Below, in pieces: positions 8,407 through 15,968 of a DNA stretch of 56,581 nt; within the stretch, counting starts at the first letter, position 1; each line of letters begins with the position of its first letter. The stretch lies in the NCBI GenBank assembly GCA_022759365.1, contig JAEMPJ010000026.1:17401-73981 (forward strand), read 5' to 3'. Position numbers and translations under genes: made by a program. The stretch is from Thermogladius sp. GTDB taxonomy: Archaea > Thermoproteota > Thermoprotei_A > Sulfolobales > Desulfurococcaceae. The notes under the pieces were generated by a model. That model had not been told where the DNA came from. It saw only the letters and a program-made list of their open reading frames with translations, and did no database searches.

Positions 8407-8760
8407 ATGTCCACAGTGAAAACAGGCCCAGTCCGTTTGAGCGGCTACGCTATTAAGTTGAGGAGAGTAGTCAACGCGTCTGTTGCAAGCTATTTGAAGA
8501 GTAAACCAGAGGTTTCTAAGAAGGAAGTTCAAAGGAAAGTCAATGAGTCATTAACCAATTTGAATAAAATCATCTACCAGGTTCTAGTCGAGAAATATAT
8601 GGCTCCAAAAGACGCTATCGTAAACATAGAGCTTGAATACGAGATAGCAGACACGGAGTTTAAGATAAGGAACATCAAGGTAGACCTATACGAGTTGAAC
8701 ACGTCGATCTCCGATGAAGCTACAGCGGAGTTGAAGAAGCTTCTAGGGCTTCAAACCTAG
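8407..8760 (+). CDS. Small conserved archaeal protein (probable DUF2258 family)
   Basis: 117 residues, soluble, beginning MSTVKTGPVRLSGYAIKLRR. That start resembles what I recall of the archaeal DUF2258 family, whose function is not known to me. The middle is helical and charged (EVSKKEVQRKVNESLTNLNKI), followed by an acidic beta-rich part (AIVNIELEYEIADTEFKIRN). The strong AT-rich promoter and near-leaderless start suggest a well-expressed housekeeping protein. It sits just upstream of the nitrilase gene (39-bp gap) and may be co-transcribed with it. The family name is moderately certain; no function is claimed. Confidence 0.7.
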   Translation: MSTVKTGPVRLSGYAIKLRRVVNASVASYLKSKPEVSKKEVQRKVNESLTNLNKIIYQVLVEKYMAPKDAIVNIELEYEIADTEFKIRNIKVDLYELNTSISDEATAELKKLLGLQT

Positions 8761-8799
8761 TTTTTACAACCCCTACCTCTCTTCACGGGTGGAGCCGGG

Positions 8800-9630
8800 A
8801 TGTCGGATGAAATGGTAGTCGGCATTCTGCAGGCAAACTTAGGCGGCGAGCCCGTTGAAAACGCTTTAAAAATAAGCAGTATGGTGAGAAGCCGGTTTAA
8901 GGAAGCTGATATAATTCTCACACCCGAGTACAGTATGGCGAACCCGTTCAAAGTCGGTGACCCAAAGAGCTTCTACGAGAAAGCGGAGGGTATAGGTGAC
9001 AGCAGGTTTCTCAGTATCCTGGAGAAGACGGCCAGTGAAACAGGTAGTCTTATCTTGACGCACTTCATCGAGAAGACGAGTACACCCCCTAAGACCCGTA
9101 GCTCAAGCGTCCTAATCACACCGGGTGGTGAGAGAAGGCGGGTCTACAGTAAGATCCACCTGTTCAACGCCTATGGCTTCAGGGAAGGCGATTTCTTCGA
9201 GGAGGGCTCCCAGACCAGCATGCCTCTCAACGTTAAAGGTTTCACGGTAAGAGTGGCTATCTGCTACGATCTAAGGTTCCCCGAGCTCTTTAGGTTATAC
9301 GCGTGGGAGGGGGCTGACGTGGTGTTGTTGCACGCTGGATGGGTCAGGGGTTACCTGAAGGAGAGTCAACTGGACTTCCTAGCCAGGGCACGTGCCCACG
9401 AGAACACTATCTACCTCGCTGTCTCCAACCAGGTAGGAGAGCTATTCACAGGCGGTAGCGGATTGTACAGCCCCCTGGGGTATAAGGTCTACGACTTAGG
9501 ATTCAGCGAGAAATATGTTGAGGTCTCAATGGAAAGAGAGGAGATCGCATTAGCGAGGAAGCTGATCCCCGTCGTCGAGCAGTCTAGAGCAAAATGGAAT
9601 ATAAGGGAAAAAAGAGAAAGAGGTTTATAA
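8800..9630 (+). CDS. Carbon-nitrogen hydrolase (nitrilase superfamily amidase)
   Basis: Cytosolic hydrolase of amides or N-carbamoyl compounds. The Glu-Lys-Cys triad is visible: Glu43 in TPEYSMANP, Lys118 in RVYSKIHLF and Cys155 in VAICYDLRFPEL. A conserved GGSG appears later (LFTGGSGLYSPLG). Length 276 is normal for the family. The exact substrate cannot be read from the sequence; an omega-amidase or beta-ureidopropionase-type activity would fit the nucleobase/ureide theme elsewhere in the window but is only a possibility. The ATG at 8800 follows a GGTGGAG-like ribosome binding site. Confidence 0.9.
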   Translation: MSDEMVVGILQANLGGEPVENALKISSMVRSRFKEADIILTPEYSMANPFKVGDPKSFYEKAEGIGDSRFLSILEKTASETGSLILTHFIEKTSTPPKTRSSSVLITPGGERRRVYSKIHLFNAYGFREGDFFEEGSQTSMPLNVKGFTVRVAICYDLRFPELFRLYAWEGADVVLLHAGWVRGYLKESQLDFLARARAHENTIYLAVSNQVGELFTGGSGLYSPLGYKVYDLGFSEKYVEVSMEREEIALARKLIPVVEQSRAKWNIREKRERGL

Positions 9631-9634
9631 AAAC

Positions 9635-10051
9635 TCATTTAAGAGACTCTAGTTTTTTCATTATCTCCTGGTACATCTCCTCGCTGGCGAAAACAGCTTC
9701 AACCTCAGAGTCCCTGATCTTGACCACGAGGCCCTCTAGAGGGTGCTTAGGCGGGTCTGGTAGACTGGGATCCGGCTTCTCCTTCCCAATATACACCCAT
9801 TTAACCCCGCCGCTCTGACCACGCTCAATCTTATACCAGTACCTCCCGTAGTAGTAGTACTTTGTCTTCACAGCACCCTTCTCCTTTCTGACAGCTATGT
9901 GAACCGGCTTCAAATAGTAGCCCTTCTGGCGCGCTATGTTGTTGTACTCGTAGATTTGTTGCAGGTAGTCGGCGATGACTATGTTGAGTTTCTTCAGGAA
10001 GTCCAGCGATTCCTTGACCTTCTTCTTCATGCGCTTCGTAGCTACCTCCAT
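9635..10051 (-). CDS. Hypothetical protein, tyrosine-rich middle
   Basis: 138 residues with a lysine-rich helical N-terminus (residues 1-40), then a tyrosine-rich beta segment (KTKYYYYGRYWYKIERGQ, then VKWVYIGKEK), and an acidic C-terminal helix. The middle resembles small RNA/DNA-binding beta modules in which YYYGRYW is followed by YIGK (as in DUF6788-type proteins), but I cannot assign a family firmly. The ATG at 10051 is only 5 nt from the D box of the predicted guide RNA upstream; an in-frame ATG at 10030 is an alternative. It converges on the nitrilase gene with a 4-bp gap. Confidence 0.6.
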   Translation of the reverse strand: MEVATKRMKKKVKESLDFLKKLNIVIADYLQQIYEYNNIARQKGYYLKPVHIAVRKEKGAVKTKYYYYGRYWYKIERGQSGGVKWVYIGKEKPDPSLPDPPKHPLEGLVVKIRDSEVEAVFASEEMYQEIMKKLESLK

Positions 10052-10056
10052 ATTTG

Positions 10057-10105
10057 TCAGACCATGGGAGTCATTTCATTATTATCAAAAACGTATTTTC
10101 ATCAT
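10057..10105 (-). ncRNA. C/D box guide sRNA, probable homologue of Sulfolobus sR1 (16S U52)
   Basis: Minus strand, 49 nt. C box ATGATGA at 10105-10099, a degenerate D' (TTGA), C'-like ATAATGA, and D box CTGA at 10060-10057. The 12 nt before the D box read GACTCCCATGGT. They pair fully (one G-U) with GCCATGGGAGTC, which I recall in the 5' domain of crenarchaeal 16S rRNA. The fifth-nucleotide rule then selects the U of CCAU, the site modified by Sulfolobus sR1 (16S U52). A minus-strand TATA (10131-10140) lies about 26 bp before the C box. The boxes and spacing are seen; the target is from memory. The D box is 5 nt from the next ORF's ATG, so the two may share a transcript. Confidence 0.78.
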
Positions 10106-10130
10106 CCCTATTTAAATTTTAGCACAAAAA

Positions 10131-10140
10131 ACTTATATAT
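10131..10140 (-). promoter_or_regulatory. TATA box of the guide RNA / 10051 gene
   Basis: Minus-strand ATATATAAGT predicts a start near 10109, about 4 nt before the C box. A second TATA-like element (minus CTATTTAAAT's complement region, about 10107-10117) could serve the downstream protein gene. Confidence 0.55.
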
Positions 10141-10194
10141 TGTTTTTACCAGCCACACTTCTATGTTCCATGGAGAAGCCGGTTTTTGAGTAAT

Positions 10195-11127
10195 CTAGCT
10201 TCTCCTCACCCCTTCACTATCTATCCTAGCCACCATTGGTTTCCGGCCCTGCTGGCTGATCTTATCCAATACTTTCGGGAGCTTAGCCTCATCTACAATA
10301 GCTATGATCACACCCCCACGCCCAGCCCCACAAATCTTAGCACCCAGAGCCCCTGCTTCACGTACAGCCCAGATAAGGCTGTCGAGTAGGGGTGTGGAGA
10401 CACCTAAGGACACTAAGAGACCGTGGTTTATATCCATCAACTCCCCTAGCCTTGCGAAGTCGCCTCTCTCAAGGGCTTTCAAGGCCTCCTCAACTAGTGC
10501 CCCAGCTGCATCGTAGATCCCCGACATGACCCGATGGTACTTCTCATACCTCCTCAAAACATCCTCCACTACCTGCCCTGTCGACCTCTTTACCCCGGAG
10601 TCCACTATCAACAGGTATATGTCATCCGGCCATTTTACTTCAACTCTTTTGAACTCCCCTCCTTGATAGTAGAGTACGCCGCCGTACGTGGAAAGCGTGT
10701 TGTCTATTCCGCTTGGTTTAACATGGTAGACTTTCTCAGCCTCGAAGGAGACCTCCCATATGAGTTTTTTATCCGGATCCAGACCTTTGAGAGCGGCTAA
10801 TGCGTGAGCGGTTGAGACCGCGACCGCAGCCGAGGAACCCATCCCGGCAGCCATAGGTATCTCGGAGTCGATGATGACATGGAAATCCTTCGTTAAACCT
10901 ATCCTCGAAGACAGCTCTTGGTAAACCCTTAGCAAACCCTTATCCAGAACCCTCCCGGAATCCAGGTCTAGTAGCAAGCCCAGTTGCCGGGACTCTACAA
11001 CACCTCGACCCGGCCCAGCACACGCCTTCGCATACACGTTGACAGCCGCGCCTATCGCCGGCTTACCTTTCACTACAAAATGCTCTCCAAAGAGGATCAC
11101 CTTACCCGGCGCTATAGAACACGCCAT
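10195..11127 (-). CDS. mvk: Mevalonate kinase
   Basis: GHMP-family kinase that phosphorylates mevalonate, the step after HMG-CoA reductase in isoprenoid synthesis. It shows the family's N-terminal APGKVILFGEH, the ATP-binding PMAAGMGSSAAVAVS loop, the catalytic-region GIDNTLSTYGG, and the C-terminal GAKICGAGRGGVIIA motif. About 310 residues is normal. I take the ATG at 11127 (MACSIAPGK) because archaeal relatives begin a few residues before APGK; a GTG at 11136 is possible. It is divergent from the Mrp gene across a very short, palindromic promoter region. Confidence 0.93.
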   Translation of the reverse strand: MACSIAPGKVILFGEHFVVKGKPAIGAAVNVYAKACAGPGRGVVESRQLGLLLDLDSGRVLDKGLLRVYQELSSRIGLTKDFHVIIDSEIPMAAGMGSSAAVAVSTAHALAALKGLDPDKKLIWEVSFEAEKVYHVKPSGIDNTLSTYGGVLYYQGGEFKRVEVKWPDDIYLLIVDSGVKRSTGQVVEDVLRRYEKYHRVMSGIYDAAGALVEEALKALERGDFARLGELMDINHGLLVSLGVSTPLLDSLIWAVREAGALGAKICGAGRGGVIIAIVDEAKLPKVLDKISQQGRKPMVARIDSEGVRRS

Positions 11128-11133
11128 CTCCAA

Positions 11134-11179
11134 CACTCAACTATAAAACCCTATGTGCGAGGTTTATAGGTTTTGAGTG
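11134..11179. promoter_or_regulatory. Imperfect palindromic divergent promoter of mvk and mrp
   Basis: The left arm CACTCAACTATAAAACC (11134-11150) and the right arm GGTTTATAGGTTTTGAGTG (11161-11179) are near reverse complements, separated by 10 bp. Each arm contains a TATA element reading outwards (minus GTTTTATAG, plus GTTTATAGG). Both genes would then be near-leaderless, starting close to the ATGs at 11127 and 11185. Confidence 0.55.
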
Positions 11180-11184
11180 ATGCT

Positions 11185-12012
11185 ATGAGTAAAAATAGGC
11201 AGGTTGAGCCCCTCTTCGCTCTTACAAACAAAGTAAGGGATAGGGTTGGAGGGATAAAGCATAAGATCATGGTTTTAAGCGGTAAAGGAGGGGTCGGCAA
11301 ATCCTTTATCTCATCAATGCTATCGCTTGCTCTAGCCGAGAGAAACTACCGTGTGGCGATAATGGACGCTGACATCCACGGCTCAAGCATCCCAACTCTA
11401 CTCGGGTTACATAATGCGAGGCACTACGCTGACGAGGAGGGTATTCTACCCGTTGAAGGCCCGCTGGGAGTGAAAGTAGTGGCTGTAAACCTGATGCTCG
11501 ACTCACCTGACTTGCCGGTGGTGTGGAGGGGGCCGCTGAAGTCGAGAGCTATAATCGAGCTGTTGGCAAAAGTCAAGTGGCCTCAAGGGGACTTCCTGAT
11601 TTTAGACCTGCCGCCCGGGACTGGAGACGAGGCCATCACGATCGTCCAGTCCATCAAAGACCTGACCGGGGCGATCATAGTGACAGCGCCCAACATCTTG
11701 TCCGAGGTCATAGTCTCTAAAGCAGTCAATTTCGTTGTCAAGAACAATGTTAGGTTGCTCGGCATCGTGGAGAACATGAGCTACTTTAAATGCCCTGAAA
11801 GCGGGAGGGAGTACCCTATTCTGGGGAGGAGCACTGGCGAGGAGCTTGCCAGGAAGTACAACACGAGGCTCCTAGCCAGAATACCCTTAGACCCCCTGAT
11901 AGCAAGCGCTCTTGAGAAGGGGGTGCCATATCTCCTGGCATACCCCGAAGGGGAGGCTGCCAAAGCAATTAGATCGCTAGCTGAAGAAGTTTTAAGGATT
12001 CTACAGCAATAA
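11185..12012 (+). CDS. Mrp/NBP35-type P-loop ATPase, FeS cluster carrier
   Basis: Cytosolic ParA/MinD-like ATPase (ApbC/Mrp family) that carries and delivers FeS clusters. The deviant Walker A GKGGVGKS is near residue 35, followed by DADIHGSSIPTLLG (switch I), DLPPGTGDEAI (switch II/Walker B) and the family motif VENMSYFKCPESG, which holds one Cys; a canonical second Cys (CxxC) is absent. About 275 residues. I choose the ATG at 11185 because the TATA box predicts a start near there; an in-frame TTG at 11173 would add four residues. FeS delivery is consistent with the several FeS and radical SAM proteins in the window. Confidence 0.88.
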   Translation: MSKNRQVEPLFALTNKVRDRVGGIKHKIMVLSGKGGVGKSFISSMLSLALAERNYRVAIMDADIHGSSIPTLLGLHNARHYADEEGILPVEGPLGVKVVAVNLMLDSPDLPVVWRGPLKSRAIIELLAKVKWPQGDFLILDLPPGTGDEAITIVQSIKDLTGAIIVTAPNILSEVIVSKAVNFVVKNNVRLLGIVENMSYFKCPESGREYPILGRSTGEELARKYNTRLLARIPLDPLIASALEKGVPYLLAYPEGEAAKAIRSLAEEVLRILQQ

Positions 12013-12038
12013 GTACAACCAGGTTAAACGGTGGTATA

Positions 12039-12710
12039 TTGGGGGAGCAGGAGCAGGGTGGGAAGAAGCCTAACTGGCTACTCATAAAAGAGGCATGTCT
12101 AGACCTGGTTAAGTCGGGTAAAAACTTCTTCAGCCGCCGTGAGATCATAAACGTCGCAAAGCAGAAGGACCCCTCTAGATCCGATATGAGCCTAGACTTC
12201 GAGATCGACCTGGTCACGGTTAACAGCAACAGCAAGGACAAGTACAGGGATCCCGATAAACTATTCCTGTTTAGAATCGACAGGGGCTCCTACACTTTAT
12301 ACGACCCCGAGATACACGGGCCAATAGAGAAGTATATTGAGCTAGCGAGGGCTAGCCCGGCGCGTAAACAAGTGATAGCCCAAGTTGTTAAAGACTTGGA
12401 GGAGAGGGGGTTCGAGGTCTCGGAGAACAAGCCTTCTAAACCGCTTCAACCCGATTTAACTGCGTGGAAGGACGAGAAGAAGATCGGGGTGTGGATTATA
12501 GATCCAAGCGCCGATAGGCCTACGCAGTTGAAAAACCTCTACCTCTCAATAGGCTCCTCACTCGTAGACCAGAGCTTCGACGGCTATTTCATTATAATAC
12601 CGCAAGACCTAGCAAATAAAATAAGTGATAGAGTCAAGAGCGTACTCGAGTCCTTCAACACGAGAATTATAGTTCTCAGGGAGGAGAAGAAGTACACTCT
12701 ACTTATTTAA
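12039..12710 (+). CDS. Unknown two-domain protein: winged-helix-like N-terminus, possible degenerate nuclease-like C-terminus
   Basis: 223 residues. Residues about 15-95 look like a winged-helix or DUF7669-type module: NFFSRREIINVAKQKDPSRS, a TVNSNS strand, and RIDRGSYTLYDPEIHG. Residues about 130-215 have a PD-(D/E)xK-like layout, with PDLTAWKDEKKIGVWII followed by alternating helices and strands. The usual final (D/E)xK lysine is replaced, so catalysis is doubtful. TTG start at 12039 with GGTGGT upstream; 26 bp after mrp on the same strand, so possibly co-transcribed. Its end overlaps the facing cdvB gene by 12 bp. No function is known to me. Confidence 0.65.
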   Translation: MGEQEQGGKKPNWLLIKEACLDLVKSGKNFFSRREIINVAKQKDPSRSDMSLDFEIDLVTVNSNSKDKYRDPDKLFLFRIDRGSYTLYDPEIHGPIEKYIELARASPARKQVIAQVVKDLEERGFEVSENKPSKPLQPDLTAWKDEKKIGVWIIDPSADRPTQLKNLYLSIGSSLVDQSFDGYFIIIPQDLANKISDRVKSVLESFNTRIIVLREEKKYTLLI

Positions 12711-13253
12711 CGCGGGCGGCTGGAGATTCTCGTTTTCAAGCTTCGTCTTCAACAGGCTCCTAGCCTCCTCGAGCACTTTCCTAGCGTCAGGCGTCTCAGT
12801 CGTATCGAGCTGCAGCGGTGGCCCTGTCTCGAGATTGGTGCTGGCCAGCTCTCTTATCGAGACCTCTAGCTCGGAGAAGTAGACAGCTAAGTCGGAGATC
12901 TTCGACTCAGGTATCTTCTTGATCTCGCCTACAATGCTTGAAACCTCGTCAGCTATCAGCTTGAAGTCCCTCATGGCTATCGCGAGGTCTATGCTCAGCG
13001 AGACTTTCTCGAGGACGAGTTTCAGCACTTCAAGCCTGCTCCTCATGTTGTCAAGCTTAGCTATCTCCTCAGCGTATCTCTTAGCAAGATACGTCTCACC
13101 CCTCGCCTGGAGTTCAACAGCCATGTCCATCAACTTACTCCGCCTACTATTAATCCTGTCGATGAGAGCGTCAAGCCTCTGAATACTGGCCCTCACATTG
13201 TATAGCGCTGTTAAAGCAGATTTCAAAGGGTCAACTTTCTTCTTGAAAACCAA
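12699..13253 (-). CDS. cdvB: ESCRT-III-like cell division protein (CdvB paralogue)
   Basis: Snf7/ESCRT-III family protein that polymerises at the division septum in crenarchaea. 184 residues: basic N-terminus (VFKKKVDPLK), long helical hairpin with repeated coiled-coil heptads (residues 20-120, including LDNMRSRLEVLKLVLEKVS), then an acidic helix and a short C-terminal tail. There is no obvious winged-helix extension or clear MIM2 proline motif as in the long CdvB, so it is probably a CdvB1/B2/B3-type paralogue. Start TTG at 13253 with GGTG 7 nt upstream. It is monocistronic with its own strong promoter and apart from any cdvA/cdvC, as expected for a paralogue. Confidence 0.85.
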   Translation of the reverse strand: MVFKKKVDPLKSALTALYNVRASIQRLDALIDRINSRRSKLMDMAVELQARGETYLAKRYAEEIAKLDNMRSRLEVLKLVLEKVSLSIDLAIAMRDFKLIADEVSSIVGEIKKIPESKISDLAVYFSELEVSIRELASTNLETGPPLQLDTTETPDARKVLEEARSLLKTKLENENLQPPALNK

Positions 13254-13286
13254 ATCAGCACACCAACCATGTTATTCTCCACTAGG

Positions 13287-13300
13287 TTTATTTATAAAAT
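13287..13300 (-). promoter_or_regulatory. TATA box of the cdvB paralogue
   Basis: On the minus strand ATTTTATAAATAAA precedes the TTG start at 13253 by about 34 bp, next to a partly palindromic ATACC..GGTAT. The rest of the 205-bp gap to aglB shows no further gene; a GTGATGA near 13338 lacks a partner D box. Confidence 0.6.
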
Positions 13301-13458
13301 ACCGGGGTATTATCATCGCAGAGCTGATTAGGTTCCTGTGATGAGTGTTTCAAACCATAGAGCTATATCATCTTCCTTCCCCGCGGAGGTTTTGCTTGTA
13401 GTCCCCGGTGTCGGGACGCTGATTTGAAAACCTGTAATTGGAGTGTAGATCGTGTTTT

Positions 13459-15912
13459 CTAATAGGTTATGACCTGGTATATTGTAATCACTTCGTATAG
13501 GTAGGCCCCGTTTACAACAACCTTGTTACCCGATTTATCGAGGAAGGGCTCAGCTATTACAGCGTAGGGTTTCAAGTATGGGTCGTTGGCTAACGGTCTA
13601 TCACTCGCCCCCAGTGTTTTAGTGGATAAGACCTGTATGTAGGTTGTCAAGTTCAACTGGTCGACAAGAGATGATAACTGGGGGTAGGATGCTGTAAGCG
13701 ATGAAACCGGGTTGGCTACACCGGTATACCAGGTGAATGTCACGTTGGATTTCCACTGTTCATTGAGGTATAAGATGCCGTCGACCATCATCTTGTATAG
13801 TAGAGGCGCGTTCGAAAGGTCGTCGAACCTGGGTGATACGACCAGGTTGTTCTGGAAGAAGTAGAGGTAGAAGGAATCACCTAGGGAGACGTAGGATACG
13901 TTAACCCCTTTCGCCCCGAGCTCTCCTATTACTGAGTCCCCGATCCTTATCATCCAGATGCTCTTAGGGATATCATCCAGGCCCACCATTAAGCCCGGTA
14001 TAACAGGTGTCACATCATAAGAGTTGTTGCCTGTCGGCCTGAAGCTGAACACGTCGAAGACTAGGATGTAGGTCTTGTTTACAGGCGTGTTAAGTAGCCT
14101 GAGTAGTTGAACTACTTCACTGGTGTTCTGGGCTGTCAGTATTAAACCAAGTATGCCGATCTGAGTTATGTTAAGTGTTGAACCGTCAGCCACAGACGCC
14201 CTATCCCCGAGGACGCTTATCGGGTACCCGTAATCCCACCACGCCACTATGACTGAGTCGGGTGATGTATTCCTTATCGCGTCTATAGCCTTGTACCATG
14301 CGTTAGTCCAATACGGAAGCGTGGTGTAGCCTGCTTTAATACTGGGGACCACGCTGTTCATCTGGAGGTAAGTTGAGTATCCTGCTAACGCTATGTTGGC
14401 GAGGAGGAGTACTGTGAATATCAGTGAAATCAGGAATATCTCCGGGCTCGTTTGCCTAGCATAAACCCTCTTCCTCCTATCCTTCGCGTAAACGCTCTCC
14501 TGCGGTATCAGCCTTGAGGATACCACATCTGCGAAAACACCTGCTACTGTGAGGCCGGTTGTCGCCGCCGTAACCTCCATGTAGGCCGCGTTCATATAGG
14601 CGTACACTGCCAGCAGGAATGACACTGCTATGAGAGCCCTGTCAGCTCCGCCTTTGTATATTAGATACAATGCGCCGATCACCGCTAGGAGGAAGGGCGA
14701 GACAATAAACATCCAGTCAGAGTAAGTCCCCCAGCTCCTTAGGATTCCTGAGATGCCCATAGTCGATAAAGCAGGCTGGTGCTCCTCTACGCTCTCGAAT
14801 ATAGGGTTTGAAGCTATCTCCCTTAAACCTAGAATCCACGCGAAACGCCCAGCGATCTCGAGTTTACCCATGTAAACGAGCACGACGCCGGCGATCACCA
14901 GGATTATGAGGATCAGGAAGTATCCTCCCAGCCTGATTAGAGGCTTCCGCAGACCCAACCTCTTATACTCGTGGTATTGAATCGAGTATGCGAGGGGTAT
15001 CAGTGTTGAAGCTAGGACAACCATGCCTAGACCGTTCACCTTAAACGGGCTGATCTGCAACATAGAGGTTATCGCTGGAGACCCGAAGACCACGATGTAA
15101 GTCAGCAGGAGCATCAGTATGTTGAGTATGATGAACCTGGGTGTGGCGTCCTTCGAGGATATGAGTGGGAGTAGGATCAGGTATGCTGTGAAGCCGCCTA
15201 GCACGTAGATGAAGCCTCCCCACGACCAACCCAGGAGGCCGAACGCTATCGAGGACCCTATTAGCAGGACCACCGTTTTAACGTTGAGACCCCTCGAAGA
15301 GTACTGCTTGTAGAACAATATGTACAGGTAGAAGAATAGTGTAGCAAACATTATTCCTATACCGTACTTTGTTGAGAATCCAATTATACTCCTACCAGTT
15401 GCGGCCGGCACTAAAGCGTAGAACACTGCGGCGAGCAGGCCTGCTAGAACACTCCCACGCGTGAGCTCGTACGCTGACAAGAACACGAACAGTATTGTGA
15501 ACACCGTGAAGATCAAGGGCTGTACGACACACCAGTCTTTGAGAGATATCCCGGTGAACTTGACTAGATTGTATGATAAAGCCTCCCACATGGGTAGAGC
15601 CGGGTACTCGGAGTGGGTGAAATCCCTTCCCCAAGGATACCAGAAGATATGAGTAGCAGGGTTATCCTGTGTGAGGCTATACCATGACAATAAACCGTGC
15701 TCGTATATGTAGTTCGCCTGCCAGTAGACCACGAATGGGTCTGCCTCGTATAGTTCAAGCCCGTAGTTTAAACCAGGCAGAGCCCTAACGTAGACTCCAA
15801 TAACGATGATCAAGGCGAGGAGGGAGTACACTATGAGCTTGTACTCTCTGCTGTGCTCTCTTTTAAATTCGTAGAAAACCCTCCCCAGTTTATAGCTTAA
15901 CTCCGACAACAC
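13459..15912 (-). CDS. aglB: Dolichyl-phosphooligosaccharide-protein glycotransferase AglB (STT3)
   Basis: Integral-membrane oligosaccharyltransferase that moves lipid-linked glycans onto Asn in NxS/T sequons of exported proteins. 817 residues: about 13 hydrophobic helices in the first 520 residues, an acidic first loop (YGLELYEADPFV) with the metal-binding acidic residues, then the WWDYG catalytic motif near residue 555 and a C-terminal extracellular domain. GTG start at 15912 (or TTG at 15909) follows a GGGTG ribosome binding site; a GGTATATAGG box lies near 15930. The window also encodes exported proteins rich in sequons (the binding protein at 53531 and the permease insert at 50377), which are plausible clients. 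Confidence 0.93.
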   Translation of the reverse strand: MLSELSYKLGRVFYEFKREHSREYKLIVYSLLALIIVIGVYVRALPGLNYGLELYEADPFVVYWQANYIYEHGLLSWYSLTQDNPATHIFWYPWGRDFTHSEYPALPMWEALSYNLVKFTGISLKDWCVVQPLIFTVFTILFVFLSAYELTRGSVLAGLLAAVFYALVPAATGRSIIGFSTKYGIGIMFATLFFYLYILFYKQYSSRGLNVKTVVLLIGSSIAFGLLGWSWGGFIYVLGGFTAYLILLPLISSKDATPRFIILNILMLLLTYIVVFGSPAITSMLQISPFKVNGLGMVVLASTLIPLAYSIQYHEYKRLGLRKPLIRLGGYFLILIILVIAGVVLVYMGKLEIAGRFAWILGLREIASNPIFESVEEHQPALSTMGISGILRSWGTYSDWMFIVSPFLLAVIGALYLIYKGGADRALIAVSFLLAVYAYMNAAYMEVTAATTGLTVAGVFADVVSSRLIPQESVYAKDRRKRVYARQTSPEIFLISLIFTVLLLANIALAGYSTYLQMNSVVPSIKAGYTTLPYWTNAWYKAIDAIRNTSPDSVIVAWWDYGYPISVLGDRASVADGSTLNITQIGILGLILTAQNTSEVVQLLRLLNTPVNKTYILVFDVFSFRPTGNNSYDVTPVIPGLMVGLDDIPKSIWMIRIGDSVIGELGAKGVNVSYVSLGDSFYLYFFQNNLVVSPRFDDLSNAPLLYKMMVDGILYLNEQWKSNVTFTWYTGVANPVSSLTASYPQLSSLVDQLNLTTYIQVLSTKTLGASDRPLANDPYLKPYAVIAEPFLDKSGNKVVVNGAYLYEVITIYQVITY

Positions 15913-15968
15913 TCAACACCCTTAGCTAGGAAGCCTATATACCGTGGTTGAAGTATAAAAAACATTCT

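Noticed and set aside
13338-13430. GTGATGA and a later CTGA in the cdvB-aglB gap as a C/D RNA
   Set aside because: The boxes are over 80 nt apart with no D'/C' pair between them, unlike the two 49-nt candidates.
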